From CAXMMR01 sp965198995 (GTDB taxonomy: Bacteria; Pseudomonadota; Alphaproteobacteria; Acetobacterales; Acetobacteraceae): a stretch of DNA of 64,000 bases. The notes beneath the pieces were generated by a model. It was not told where the DNA came from, searched no databases, and saw nothing but the letters and a program-made list of their open reading frames with translations. The translations under genes and the position numbers were made by a program. The DNA lies in NCBI GenBank assembly GCA_965198995.1, contig CBDAQG010000002.1, positions 1,240,001-1,304,000 of the forward strand, written 5' to 3'. Below, one piece after another: positions 53,852 to 62,669 of the stretch (its first letter is position 1; each line of letters begins with the position of its first letter).

Positions 53852-54931
53852 ATGCGCCTTGTCACCTGGAAAACCGTAGGCGCTGTTGCGCAGGTCGTGG
53901 GCCTGCTCACTGGCCCGTCCGCGCTCGCCGCCGGCGTGTCCAACGTCAAGGTCGCGTTCCTGATGCCCGACGAGGCCTCGACGCGCTACGAGGAGCACGA
54001 TCGCCCCGGCTTCGTCGCCGAGATGATGAAGCTTTGCCCGACCTGCACCGTGCTCTACCAGAACGCCGACGCCGACCCCTCGCGCCAGCAGCAGCAGTTC
54101 AACTCGGTGATCTCGCAGGGCGCCAAGGCGATCGTCATCGACCCGGTGGACAGCAGCGCCGCGGCCTCGCTGGTCCACCAGGCGCAGAGCCAAGGTGTGA
54201 AGGTCATCGCCTATGACCGGCCGATCCCCTCGGCCAAGGCGGATTACTACGTCTCCTTCAATAACGAGCAGATCGGTAAGGTCATCGCCCAATCGCTGGT
54301 GCAGCACCTCAAGGCGACGAACGTGCCGACCAGCGGCGACGGCGTGCTCGAGGTCAACGGCTCGCCGACCGACGCTGCGGCCGGACTGATCAAGAAGGGC
54401 ATCCACGAGGGCCTCGCCTCCAGCGGCTATCGCACCCTGGCCGAGTACGACACGCCGGACTGGACGCCGGCCAAGGCGCAGCAATGGGTGAGCGGCCAGA
54501 TCTCGCGCTTCGGCAAGAAGATCGTCGGCGTCGTCGCCGCCAATGACGGCACCGGCGGCGGCACGATCGCGGCGTTCAAGGGCGCCGGCGTCAACCCGGT
54601 ACCAGCCGTCACCGGTAACGACGCGACGATCGCCGGGCTGCAGCTGATCATTGCCGGCGACCAGTACAACACGATCTCCAAGCCGAGCGAGGTCGTCGCC
54701 GCGGCGGCCGCCCACGTCGCCATCGAGCTGCTCGGCGGCCAGAAGCCGAAGGCCGACGCGACGCTGTTCGGCGCGCCCACCCAGCTGTTCACGCCGACGC
54801 TGATCACCGCCGGCAATCTCAAGGCGGAGATCGTCGACAAGGACGTGAACGGCAAGCCGATCGAGAGCGCGGCGGTGCTGTGCACCGGCCGTTACGCGGC
54901 TGGCTGTCAGAAGCTGGGCATCTCGCAGTAG
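53852..54931 (+). CDS. sugar ABC transporter substrate-binding protein (XylF-like)
   Basis: A 359-residue periplasmic binding protein of the ribose/xylose class. A signal peptide (VGAVAQVVGLLTGPSALAAG) precedes the mature N-terminus VSNVKVAFLMPDE. Binding-fold features include QFNSVISQGAKAIVIDPVD, VIAYDRPI, VAANDGTGGGTIAAF and VTGNDATIAGLQ. It heads an operon with an ATPase, a permease and an SDR. A repeat element with a strong hairpin lies between it and the ATPase gene, which may give the binding protein higher expression. Confidence 0.91.
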   Translation: MRLVTWKTVGAVAQVVGLLTGPSALAAGVSNVKVAFLMPDEASTRYEEHDRPGFVAEMMKLCPTCTVLYQNADADPSRQQQQFNSVISQGAKAIVIDPVDSSAAASLVHQAQSQGVKVIAYDRPIPSAKADYYVSFNNEQIGKVIAQSLVQHLKATNVPTSGDGVLEVNGSPTDAAAGLIKKGIHEGLASSGYRTLAEYDTPDWTPAKAQQWVSGQISRFGKKIVGVVAANDGTGGGTIAAFKGAGVNPVPAVTGNDATIAGLQLIIAGDQYNTISKPSEVVAAAAAHVAIELLGGQKPKADATLFGAPTQLFTPTLITAGNLKAEIVDKDVNGKPIESAAVLCTGRYAAGCQKLGISQ

Positions 54932-54937
54932 TCAGCG

Positions 54938-55063
54938 AAGGAAGCGCTTCTTTTAAAGGCGAAGCAAAAAACCTCCGTCCGCTCGGTCTCAGCAGACCGA
55001 GCCGGACTCGTAACAGATAAAAGTTTTTTGGTTCTTTTTTTGAAAAAAGAACCCTTCCTTTCT
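54938..55063. repeat. AT-rich repeat family, copy 6, with a central hairpin
   Basis: Left arm AAGGAAGCGCTTCTTTT and GAAGC (54937-54965) with AAAAAACC; right arm AAAAGTTTTTT (55019-55029), hairpin GGTTCTTTTTTT/AAAAAAGAACC and CCTTCC. A perfect nine-base-pair hairpin GCTCGGTCT/AGACCGAGC (54981-55002, loop CAGC) lies between the arms. Located inside the sugar-transporter operon. Confidence 0.75.
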
Positions 55064-55082
55064 AATCCAAGAGGGTGCGCGC

Positions 55083-55898
55083 ATGACAGACACCGTCGCA
55101 CCGCCTGCCCAGGGTGAGCTTGTGCTCAGCCTGCGCGGCGTCTCCAAGCATTTCGGCGCCGTCTCCGCGCTGACCGACATCGACCTCGACGTGCATGCCG
55201 GCGAGGTCGTCGCCCTGGTCGGCGACAACGGCGCCGGCAAGTCCACCCTGGTCAAGATCCTCGCCGGGGTGCACCAGCCGAGCGCCGGCACGATGTCGTT
55301 CCAGGGCCGCGAGGTGGTGCTGGCCGACCCCAGCGCGTCGCTCGCGCTCGGCATCGCCACCGTCTTCCAGGACCTCGCGCTGTGCGAGAACCTCGACGTC
55401 GTCGCCAACATCTTCCTCGGCAAGGAGCTGCAGCCGCTGCACCTCGACGAGGTCTCGATGGAGACCCGCGCCTGGACGCTGCTGCGCGAGCTGTCGGCGC
55501 GCATCCCGAGCGTGCGCGAGACCGTCTCCTCGCTCTCGGGCGGCCAGCGTCAGACGGTCGCCATCGCCCGCTCGCTGCTGCTCGACCCCAAGCTCATCTT
55601 GCTCGACGAGCCGACCGCGGCCCTCGGCGTCGCCCAGACCGCCGAGGTGCTGGACCTGATCGAGCGGGTGCGCGAGCGCGGCCTCGGGGTGGTGATGATC
55701 AGCCACAACATGGAGGACGTGCGCGCCGTCGCCGACCGGATCGTGGTGCTGCGGCTGGGCCGCAACAACGGCGTGTTCTATCCCGACGCCTCCAACCAGG
55801 AGCTGGTCAGCGCCATCACCGGCGCCTCCGACAACTCGGTCTCGCGCCGCTCCGGCCGGCGCCAGGCGGCCGCGCTCGCGCAGGAGGCCCGGCCATGA
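55083..55898 (+). CDS. sugar ABC transporter ATP-binding protein (single domain)
   Basis: A 271-residue ABC ATPase with Walker A GDNGAGKST, signature LSGGQRQ, Walker B LILLDEPTAALG and the switch His in MISHNMEDV. Unlike XylG/RbsA it has one ATPase domain, so a dimer is likely. The TGA stop overlaps the permease start (ATGA), and AGGAGG for that gene lies within its 3' end. Confidence 0.92.
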   Translation: MTDTVAPPAQGELVLSLRGVSKHFGAVSALTDIDLDVHAGEVVALVGDNGAGKSTLVKILAGVHQPSAGTMSFQGREVVLADPSASLALGIATVFQDLALCENLDVVANIFLGKELQPLHLDEVSMETRAWTLLRELSARIPSVRETVSSLSGGQRQTVAIARSLLLDPKLILLDEPTAALGVAQTAEVLDLIERVRERGLGVVMISHNMEDVRAVADRIVVLRLGRNNGVFYPDASNQELVSAITGASDNSVSRRSGRRQAAALAQEARP

Positions 55899-57151
55899 GC
55901 AACGAGATGAAGCCGGCCGGCAGCGCGCCGCTGCTCGACCGCGCCGACGAGCGCCTCAAGCAGGCGAGCGGGTTCGGCGGCACCATCCGCGCCTTTCTCG
56001 ACCGGGTGCGCTCCGGCGAGCTCGGCGCGCTGCCGGTCGTCGTCGGCCTCGTCATTATCTGGACGGTGTTCGAGAGCCTCAACACCGTCTTCCTGTCGAG
56101 CAACAACCTCGTCAACCTGCTGTTCGACTGCTCCACCGTGGGCGTGATCGCGCTCGGCATCGTCTGCATCCTGATGGTCGGCGAGATCGACCTCTCGGTC
56201 GGCTCGGTCAGCGGCTTCGGCTCGGCGCTGGTCGGCGTGATCTGGGTCAATGCCGACCTGCCGGTGTGGCTCGCCATCATCGCCGCGATCCTCGCCGGCG
56301 TGGTGATCGGGCTGATCTACGCTCAGCTGTTCAACCGCTTCGGCATGCCGAGCTTCGTCTCCACCCTGGCCGGGCTGCTCGCCGTGCTCGGCCTGCAGCT
56401 CTACATCCTCGGCCAGAGCGGCTCGATCAACCTGCCGTACGGCTCGGCGGTGGTGAATTTCGGCCAGTCGCTGTTCATGCCCGCGGTCGTCGCCTACGGG
56501 CTCGCCGCACTGCCCGGCATCCTCAGCTTCGTCACCGGGACGCGCACGGCGGCGCGTCGCCAGCAGGCCGGCCTGTCCTCGCAATCGACCAACGCCCTGG
56601 TGCTGCGCGCGGTGGTGCTCACCATCGTGCTCGAGCTGATCGTCTTCTACCTCAACCAGGACCGCGGCGTGCCGTGGATGTTCGGCCTGTTCGTCGGCCT
56701 GGTGGTGGCGACGAACTATGCGCTCACGCGGTCCAGATGGGGCCGCTGGATCACCGCGGTCGGCGGCAACCGCGAGGCCGCGCGCCGCGCCGGCATCAAC
56801 GTGAAGCTGATCTACACCAGCGCCTTCGTGCTGTGCTCGGCGTTTGCGGCCATCGGCGGCGTGCTGTCGGCCGCGCGCCTCGCCTCGGCCAGCCAGCAGG
56901 CCGGCACCGGCGACGTCAACCTGGACGCGATCGCCGCCGCGGTGATCGGCGGCACCAGCCTGTTCGGCGGCCGCGGCAGCGCCTACTCGGCCCTGCTCGG
57001 CATCATCGTCATCGAGTCGATCTCGAACGGATTGACGTTGCTCGACCTGTCATCGTCGCTTCGCTACATGATCACCGGCGGCGTGCTGGCGATTGCCGTG
57101 ATCGTCGACTCGCTGGCCCGGCGCTCGCGCGTCTCGCATGGCCGCGCCTGA
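55895..57151 (+). CDS. sugar ABC transporter permease (XylH-like)
   Basis: A 418-residue inner-membrane permease, about ten helices, of the branched/sugar type. Motifs: LMVGEIDLSVGSVSGFGSALVG, GMPSFVSTLAGLLAVLGLQLY, AVGGNREAARRAGINV, AAVIGGTSLFGGRG. The long insertion typical of XylH (TRTAARRQQAG) is present. AGGAGG lies eight bases before ATG 55895, and the start overlaps the ATPase stop. Forms the channel of the importer. Confidence 0.92.
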   Translation: MSNEMKPAGSAPLLDRADERLKQASGFGGTIRAFLDRVRSGELGALPVVVGLVIIWTVFESLNTVFLSSNNLVNLLFDCSTVGVIALGIVCILMVGEIDLSVGSVSGFGSALVGVIWVNADLPVWLAIIAAILAGVVIGLIYAQLFNRFGMPSFVSTLAGLLAVLGLQLYILGQSGSINLPYGSAVVNFGQSLFMPAVVAYGLAALPGILSFVTGTRTAARRQQAGLSSQSTNALVLRAVVLTIVLELIVFYLNQDRGVPWMFGLFVGLVVATNYALTRSRWGRWITAVGGNREAARRAGINVKLIYTSAFVLCSAFAAIGGVLSAARLASASQQAGTGDVNLDAIAAAVIGGTSLFGGRGSAYSALLGIIVIESISNGLTLLDLSSSLRYMITGGVLAIAVIVDSLARRSRVSHGRA

Positions 57152-58043
57152 GCCGGAGGGGTCGAGCCCAGGCGCGCGACGGGTGAGCGACGGCCGCGTC
57201 GCCTGGGTCACCGGCGCCTCGTCCGGCATCGGTGCGGCGCTGGCCAAACGGCTCGGCCAGGCCGGATGGGCGGTGATCCTCTCCGGCCGTCGCGTCACGG
57301 CGCTGGAGAGCGTCGCCGGCGGCATCGACGCACCAACGCTCGTGCTGCCGTTCGAGGCCACCGAGTACGATGCCCTGCCGGCGGTGGTCGAGCGCGCACT
57401 GGCCTGGCGCGGCCGGCTCGACCTGCTGGTCAACAATGCCGGCATCAGCCAGCGCAGCCTGGCGCTCGACACCGGGTTCGCCGTCTATCGCTCGCTGATC
57501 GAGACCGACTTCCTGGCACCGCTGGCGCTGACCCAGCTCGTGGTGCCGCACATGGTGGCGCGCCGCGCCGGCCGCATCGTCGCCATCAGCTCGCTCGCCG
57601 GCCGCATCGGCTCGCCGCTGCGCAGCGGCTACTGCGCCGCCAAGCACGCGCTGCTCGGCTACAGCGAGGCGCTGCGCGCGGAGCTCGAGCTCGCCTACGA
57701 AATCGGCGTGACCACCGTGCTGCCGGGATCGGTGCGCACCCCGATCGCGATCAACGCGCTGCAGGCGGACGGCTCGGCGCGCGGCGTGTCGGACGCCAAC
57801 ATCGACGCCGGCATGGACCCCGCACAGGTCGCGGAGATCATCGTCGACGGCATCGATCGCGGCCTGCGCGAGATCGTCGTGGCGCAGGGCGGCGAACTGG
57901 CCGCCTCCGAAATGCGCCGGCACGATCCCGAGCGGCTGTTCGCCGCCATGGCCAGGGAAGGCGCCCGCCTCGCAGCCGCCCGCGCCACAGCCGGCGAAGG
58001 GTTCCGCCCGGATCCGAACCCGGTCAGCCAGCGGGAAGAGTAG
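57138..58043 (+). CDS. short-chain dehydrogenase/reductase in the sugar-transporter operon
   Basis: A 301-residue SDR. It has TGASSGIG, NNAGIS, the serine in AISSLAG, Tyr/Lys in YCAAKHA and PGSVRTP. Overlap of 14 bases with the permease gene indicates co-transcription; a GTG at 57183 would begin closer to the fold. It may oxidise the imported sugar or sugar alcohol, but the first residues and length (C-terminal tail with DPERLFAAMAREG) also resemble lipid- or polyketide-type SDRs. Function is inference. Confidence 0.84.
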   Translation: MAAPEPEGSSPGARRVSDGRVAWVTGASSGIGAALAKRLGQAGWAVILSGRRVTALESVAGGIDAPTLVLPFEATEYDALPAVVERALAWRGRLDLLVNNAGISQRSLALDTGFAVYRSLIETDFLAPLALTQLVVPHMVARRAGRIVAISSLAGRIGSPLRSGYCAAKHALLGYSEALRAELELAYEIGVTTVLPGSVRTPIAINALQADGSARGVSDANIDAGMDPAQVAEIIVDGIDRGLREIVVAQGGELAASEMRRHDPERLFAAMAREGARLAAARATAGEGFRPDPNPVSQREE

Positions 58044-58103
58044 CAAGGCCAGGGCTGTCTGCCCTGGACCCGATTAAAGGCGGAGCCTTTAAAATCCATT
58101 TCG
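58043..58103 (+). repeat. GC-rich double-hairpin family, copy 6
   Basis: CCAGGGCTGTCTGCCCTGG, ACCCGATT, AAAGGCGGAGCCTTT, AAAATCCATTTCG. Very close to copy 4. Follows the SDR stop directly. Confidence 0.75.
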
Positions 58104-58129
58104 GTAAGCGGCGGACGGCGGCGCTTGCC

Positions 58130-59335
58130 TCAAAAGCTCGGCACCGCAGCCGTCTTACCCGCCAGCCTGGCGCCGAACGTCAGCAGAGAGGGCGCCGCCC
58201 GCATGACCGCCCGCGCGACAGGTGAGTTGTCGGGCCGCGCGGCGAGCCAGGCGAACGCGGTTGCCGCGCGAATGCGGCCGCTGAACTGTCGGCGCCACGC
58301 CGCCGTGTAGCGCCGCCCGGCCAGCGCTTGGCCTTCCTGGGTCCGCACATTGACCCGGCTGAGCTCGGAGGTCAGCAGCCATGCCGACTGGATCGCCATC
58401 GAGATGCCCTCGGCGATGATGGAGTGCGACTCGCCGGCGGCGTTGCCGACGTAGAACACGCCGTCCTGGTGGCAGTGCCGGAAGCCTGGCCGCATCGGCC
58501 CGGCGGCAACCCAGGGCTCGTCCGGTTCGGCGTCACCGATCACCTCGCGCACGCCGCGGCAGGTGGCGAGGAGTTCGCTGTGCACCGCCTCGGCCGCGCT
58601 GCCGCCATACGCCTTGCGGGCCCGGGCGAGGGCATCGCGACGCAGGCAGTAGGACACCGAAAGCCGGCCATCATCCGCCCAGGCGATGCCGCCATAGCCG
58701 CCCGGGAAGGCCAGCAACGGCATCAGGTCGGGCGCCATGGTGACGTTGCGGAAATGCGTTTTGAACCCCAGCAGGTCGGCCGGGGTGTTCACCTTGGCCA
58801 GTTGCGTCGGCAGCGAACCGCGCTCCCACGAACCATGCGCGGCAATCAGCACCGGCGCGCGCAGGCTTACCGAGGCGCCGCCATGCAGGATCTCGACCGT
58901 GCTGATCGCCTCGCCGACCGACAGCCCCACCGCCCGGCTTGGCTGGAACACCGTCGCACCGGCCGCCTCGGCGGTGTCGAGCAGCATCTCGTCCAGCACG
59001 TCGCGTCCGAGCGCCTGGCCGAAGCTGGCTGACTTCGTCGCCGGAACTGGCGCCTCGACGACGTCCTGCCCGGCGAACAGCGCCAGTCGCCGGACCTGCG
59101 GACCGGCCCGGTCGCGCCAGGCGTCGCCCAGGCCGAGCTGGTCGATCACGGCCAGGGTGGTGGCCGACATGAACTCGCCGCAAACCTTGCGGCGCGGGTA
59201 GGCCGCCTTCTCGACGATGGCGACCGACCAGCCAAGCCTGGCCAGGGCCAACGCGCTGGTGGCGCCGGCCGGACCGCCGCCGATGATGATGGCGTCAAAC
59301 GTCAGGGAATCGGAAACCGTCACGGCTTGACACAT
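58130..59335 (-). CDS. FAD-dependent oxidoreductase (geranylgeranyl-reductase/UbiH-like)
   Basis: A 401-residue flavoprotein. The N-terminal GGGPAGATSALALARLG fold with VEKAAYPRRKVCGEF resembles the geranylgeranyl-reductase-like group; VGNAAGESHSIIAEGISMAI is the FAD-binding GD-type motif region. Two starts are possible: ATG 59335 and GTG 59317. It is divergent from the DUF2252-desaturase pair. Substrate is likely a lipid, quinone or polyketide; unknown. Confidence 0.82.
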   Translation of the reverse strand: MCQAVTVSDSLTFDAIIIGGGPAGATSALALARLGWSVAIVEKAAYPRRKVCGEFMSATTLAVIDQLGLGDAWRDRAGPQVRRLALFAGQDVVEAPVPATKSASFGQALGRDVLDEMLLDTAEAAGATVFQPSRAVGLSVGEAISTVEILHGGASVSLRAPVLIAAHGSWERGSLPTQLAKVNTPADLLGFKTHFRNVTMAPDLMPLLAFPGGYGGIAWADDGRLSVSYCLRRDALARARKAYGGSAAEAVHSELLATCRGVREVIGDAEPDEPWVAAGPMRPGFRHCHQDGVFYVGNAAGESHSIIAEGISMAIQSAWLLTSELSRVNVRTQEGQALAGRRYTAAWRRQFSGRIRAATAFAWLAARPDNSPVARAVMRAAPSLLTFGARLAGKTAAVPSF

Positions 59336-59550
59336 GGTCCGCCGGGCCAGATTGCCTAGACGCGCCAGGTCCCCTATCGGCCCTCTTGGCCGTGCCAGGA
59401 TCAGGCGGCAGCCCCTCTTGCCGTGCTCTACGCTCAGCCGTCGCCTGTGCTAGAGGATCATCCGGGCGAGCGGGATGACGATGCTCGATCATGATGGGGA
59501 GTGGTTCGTCAGCGTCCGCGAACAAGCCAGCTCCTGGTTGCTCAGGCGTG

Positions 59551-60774
59551 ATGAAAGAATCGATGAAGAAGAGCATTGCCGAGCCCGACGACCGGGCCCC
59601 CCAGCTCGCCGCCGAGCGCAACCGCAAGATGGCCGTCTCCGCACACGCGTTTGTACGCGGCAGCACCGCCCAGTTCTACGACTGGCTGCAGGCGGCCCGC
59701 CCGGCGGCGTTGCCGGAAGGGCCGGCCCTCTGGATCTGCGGCGACTGCCATGTCGGCAATCTCGGCCCGGTGGCGAGTGCCGACGGCGCCTTGGCGATCC
59801 AGGTCAGGGATCTCGACCAGGCCGTCATCGGCAACCCGGCGCACGACCTGATCCGCCTCGGCCTGTCGCTCGCCATGGCCGCCCGCGGCTCCGACCTGCC
59901 GGGGGTGACGACCGCCTACATGATCGAGCGCATGGTCGAGGGCTACGAATCCGCCTTCGCGCCGCAGGCCCAGGGCGAGACGCTCGACGCCGCCGAGGCG
60001 ATGCCGAAGAGCGTCCGCAGCGTCATGCGCGAGGCGGCGAGCCGGTCCTGGAAGCACCTCGCCGACGAGCGCATCGAGGGCGTCGAGCCGGTGATCCCGC
60101 TCGGCCGGCGGTTCTGGCCGCTGACCAGGACGGAGCGCGCCGACATCGCGGCGTTGTTCGCCCAGGAGGAGCTGCGCCGCCTGGTCACCGCGCTGCGCAG
60201 CCGCGACGACCACGCGCCGACCCGCCTGATGGATGCCGCCTACTGGCGCAAGGGCTGCAGCTCGCTCGGCCGGCTGCGCATCGCCGCATTGCTGGCGGTG
60301 GGCGAGGGCAAGGCCGAGCGTCACTGCCTGGTCGACGTGAAGGAGGCGGTTGGCGCCGCGGCGCCGCGCAGCCCGACCGCCGTCATGCCGCGCGACAATG
60401 CCGAGCGCGTGGTGACCGCGGCGCGGCACCTCTCGCCCTTCCTCGGCGGCCGCATGGCGGCCTCGCGCCTGCTTGGCCGCGCGGTGTTCGTCCGCGAGCT
60501 GCTGCCGCAGGACTTGAAGCTCGAGATCGACCACCTCTCGCAGGCCGAAGCCATGAACGTTGCCGAGTTCCTCGCCCGCGTCGTCGGGCGCGGCCATGCG
60601 CGCCAGCTCGATGCCGCCGGCCGCCGCGCCTGGCTCGCCGAGCTGCAGGCCGACCGCTCGCGCTCGCTCGACGCGCCGTCCTGGCTGTGGAACAGCGTCG
60701 TCGAGCTCGCCGCCCTGCACGAGGGCGCCTATCTGCGGCACTGCCGACGCTACGCCATGGAGCGCGCCGCATGA
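59551..60774 (+). CDS. DUF2252 family protein
   Basis: A 407-residue protein related to protein-kinase/aminoglycoside-kinase-fold DUF2252 members. Motifs include HAFVRGSTAQFYDWL, LWICGDCHVGNLG, FDIRDLDQ-like VRDLDQAVIGNPAHDLIRL and YWRKGCSSLGRLR. ATG 59551 (MKESMKKSIAEPD) is preferred because AGG lies a few bases before it; a longer frame reaches 59491. Its stop overlaps the desaturase start (ATGA). Biochemical role unknown. Confidence 0.85.
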   Translation: MKESMKKSIAEPDDRAPQLAAERNRKMAVSAHAFVRGSTAQFYDWLQAARPAALPEGPALWICGDCHVGNLGPVASADGALAIQVRDLDQAVIGNPAHDLIRLGLSLAMAARGSDLPGVTTAYMIERMVEGYESAFAPQAQGETLDAAEAMPKSVRSVMREAASRSWKHLADERIEGVEPVIPLGRRFWPLTRTERADIAALFAQEELRRLVTALRSRDDHAPTRLMDAAYWRKGCSSLGRLRIAALLAVGEGKAERHCLVDVKEAVGAAAPRSPTAVMPRDNAERVVTAARHLSPFLGGRMAASRLLGRAVFVRELLPQDLKLEIDHLSQAEAMNVAEFLARVVGRGHARQLDAAGRRAWLAELQADRSRSLDAPSWLWNSVVELAALHEGAYLRHCRRYAMERAA

Positions 60775-61808
60775 GCGCCACCGCGCCACCGCGGCCCGAG
60801 CCGGGCGACCTGGCGTCGGCGAGCCACAAGGCCATGCTGCGCTCGCTGCGCGCGATGCAATTGCCGTCGGTGTCACGCAGCACCTGGCAGTTCGGCTCCA
60901 CCCTGCTCGCCTTGCTCGGCCTCTACGCCTGCCTGTTCGGCGCCTTGCACGTCACCGTCTGGCTCGCTTTGGCGCTCGCCTGGCCGGCGGCCGGGCTGAT
61001 GGTCAGGCTGTTCATCATCCAGCATGATTGCGGCCACGGATCGTTCTTCCGCACCCGCCGGCTGAACGATGCGGTCGGCCGCGCGTGCAGCGTGCTGACC
61101 TTCACCCCGTATGCGTTCTGGCGCCGCCAGCACGCCAACCATCACGGCTGCTTCAACAATCTGGACCGTCGCGAGCCGGGCATCGACCTCTACTCGAACT
61201 GCGCCACGCTCAGCGAGTACCGCGCGCTGTCGCCTCGCCAGCAACTCCTCTACCGTCTGTCGCGCCACCCGCTCATCGCGCAGTTCCTGTTGCCGCCGCT
61301 GGTGTTCCTGCTGCTCTACCGGGTGCCCTTCGACGCGCCGAAATCCTGGACGCGGGAGCGGGCGAGCGTCTACCTCACCGACCTCATGATCGTCTGCGTG
61401 CTCGCCGCCGCCGCGCGTTTCCTCGGCCTCTGGCAGGTGCTGCTGGTGCAGCTCTCGGTGCTGTCGATCACCGCCATCATCGGCGTCTGGCTGTTCACCA
61501 TCCAGCACCGCTTCGAAGCCTCGCAGTGGATGCGCCAGGACCAGTGGTCGGCGAGCGGGGCAGCGCTGGAGGGCAGCTCCTATCTCAGGCTGCCGGCGGT
61601 GCTGCAATGGTTCACCGGCAACATCGGCTTCCACCACGTCCACCATTTGGCGCCACGGGTGCCGAACTACCGGCTGCAGGCCTGTCACCACGCGCACGCC
61701 GAGCTGGCCTCGGTGCCGACGCTGAGCTTCTGGCAGGCGCTGCTCGCGCCGGCCTACATGCTGTGGGACGAGGAGCGGCAGCGCATGGTGCCGTTTCCGG
61801 CGGGATAG
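60771..61808 (+). CDS. fatty acid desaturase (membrane di-iron type)
   Basis: A 345-residue integral-membrane desaturase. The three His boxes are HDCGH, RRQHANHHG (HxxHH type) and FHHVHH; the hydrophobic helices lie between them. The layout matches acyl-lipid or delta-12-type bacterial desaturases. It overlaps the DUF2252 gene by four bases, suggesting coupling. It introduces a double bond into membrane acyl chains using O2; the electron donor is not encoded nearby. Confidence 0.9.
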   Translation: MSATAPPRPEPGDLASASHKAMLRSLRAMQLPSVSRSTWQFGSTLLALLGLYACLFGALHVTVWLALALAWPAAGLMVRLFIIQHDCGHGSFFRTRRLNDAVGRACSVLTFTPYAFWRRQHANHHGCFNNLDRREPGIDLYSNCATLSEYRALSPRQQLLYRLSRHPLIAQFLLPPLVFLLLYRVPFDAPKSWTRERASVYLTDLMIVCVLAAAARFLGLWQVLLVQLSVLSITAIIGVWLFTIQHRFEASQWMRQDQWSASGAALEGSSYLRLPAVLQWFTGNIGFHHVHHLAPRVPNYRLQACHHAHAELASVPTLSFWQALLAPAYMLWDEERQRMVPFPAG

Positions 61809-61812
61809 GCAG

Positions 61813-61870
61813 GGAAGGCAAGGGCTCTGCCCTTGACCCGCTGGGGGCGGCGCCCCCAGACCTGCACTCC
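61813..61870 (+). repeat. GC-rich double-hairpin family, copy 7
   Basis: AAGGGCTCTGCCCTT, GACCCG, CTGGGGGCGGCGCCCCCAG, ACCTGCACTCCC. The clearest copy of the consensus. Follows the desaturase stop. Confidence 0.75.
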
Positions 61871-61895
61871 CAAGACCCGCATCCCCGGCCTTGCC

Positions 61896-62669
61896 TCAGA
61901 TCCCTCCGAACCAGTTATAGCCGCGGCTTTCCCAGTAACCGCCCGGATAGGTGTTCGTCACCTCGATGGCGGTGATCCATTTCGGGTTCTTGTAGCCGAG
62001 CTTGGTGGACATGCGCAGCCGCAGCGGAAAGCCGAACGGGTCGGCCAGCGTCTCGCGCGCGTAGCGTGTCGCCAGCAGGGTTTGCGGGTGCAGCGCGGTC
62101 GGCATGTCGATGCTGCTCGGGTAGTCGTCCGCGGTCTTGAAGGCGACGTAGCGGGCGCTAAGGTCGGCGCCGACGCGCTCCAGAAAGGCGCGCAGCGGCA
62201 CCCCGCCCCACTGGCCGATATAGTCCCAGCCCTCGACGCAGACGTGGCGGATTACCTCGTCGCGCTGCGGCAGGGTCGCGAGCTGGGCCACCGTCCACGG
62301 CCGCTTGTCGGCGATCAGCCCGGCGAGCTCGAGCCTCCAGCTCGCACCGTCCACCGGCTTGAGCTCGGTGAGGTCGTAATAGGCGTTGTACTGCGGCGGC
62401 TTGAGCACCATCGACTCCGGATACGTCGGCGCAAGCCTGGTCGGGTCGAACAGCAGCTCCTGCACGCCGTCATTCATCGCCGAGATGGCGCGCAGCGCGG
62501 CATCGACCGATTTCGGCATCGCAACGTCGCAGCCGGTGAGCAGGGTGAGCGCGCCGAGCGACAGGCCGCGCCTGAGCACGCCGCGGCGCTCGAGCGCGCG
62601 GATCAGCCGGCGATGGTCGTCCAGGATCGCCGGGTCGGGCGGGCTTGGCGGGCGGAACGGCGACCTCAC
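61896..62669 (-). CDS. sulfite-oxidase-like molybdopterin oxidoreductase (YedY/MsrP-type)
   Basis: A 257-residue protein. An N-terminal hydrophobic signal (SLGALTLLTGCDVA, lipobox-like C) suggests export. The molybdopterin domain contains LPQRDEVIRHVCVEGWDYIG, with the Mo-ligating Cys in CVEGW, and STKLGYKNPKWITAIEVT. It lacks the dimer domain. GTG 62669 overlaps the cytochrome b stop (GTGA). With the membrane cytochrome upstream it forms a Mo-cytochrome pair that reduces oxidised protein residues or a related substrate. Confidence 0.85.
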   Translation of the reverse strand: MRSPFRPPSPPDPAILDDHRRLIRALERRGVLRRGLSLGALTLLTGCDVAMPKSVDAALRAISAMNDGVQELLFDPTRLAPTYPESMVLKPPQYNAYYDLTELKPVDGASWRLELAGLIADKRPWTVAQLATLPQRDEVIRHVCVEGWDYIGQWGGVPLRAFLERVGADLSARYVAFKTADDYPSSIDMPTALHPQTLLATRYARETLADPFGFPLRLRMSTKLGYKNPKWITAIEVTNTYPGGYWESRGYNWFGGI

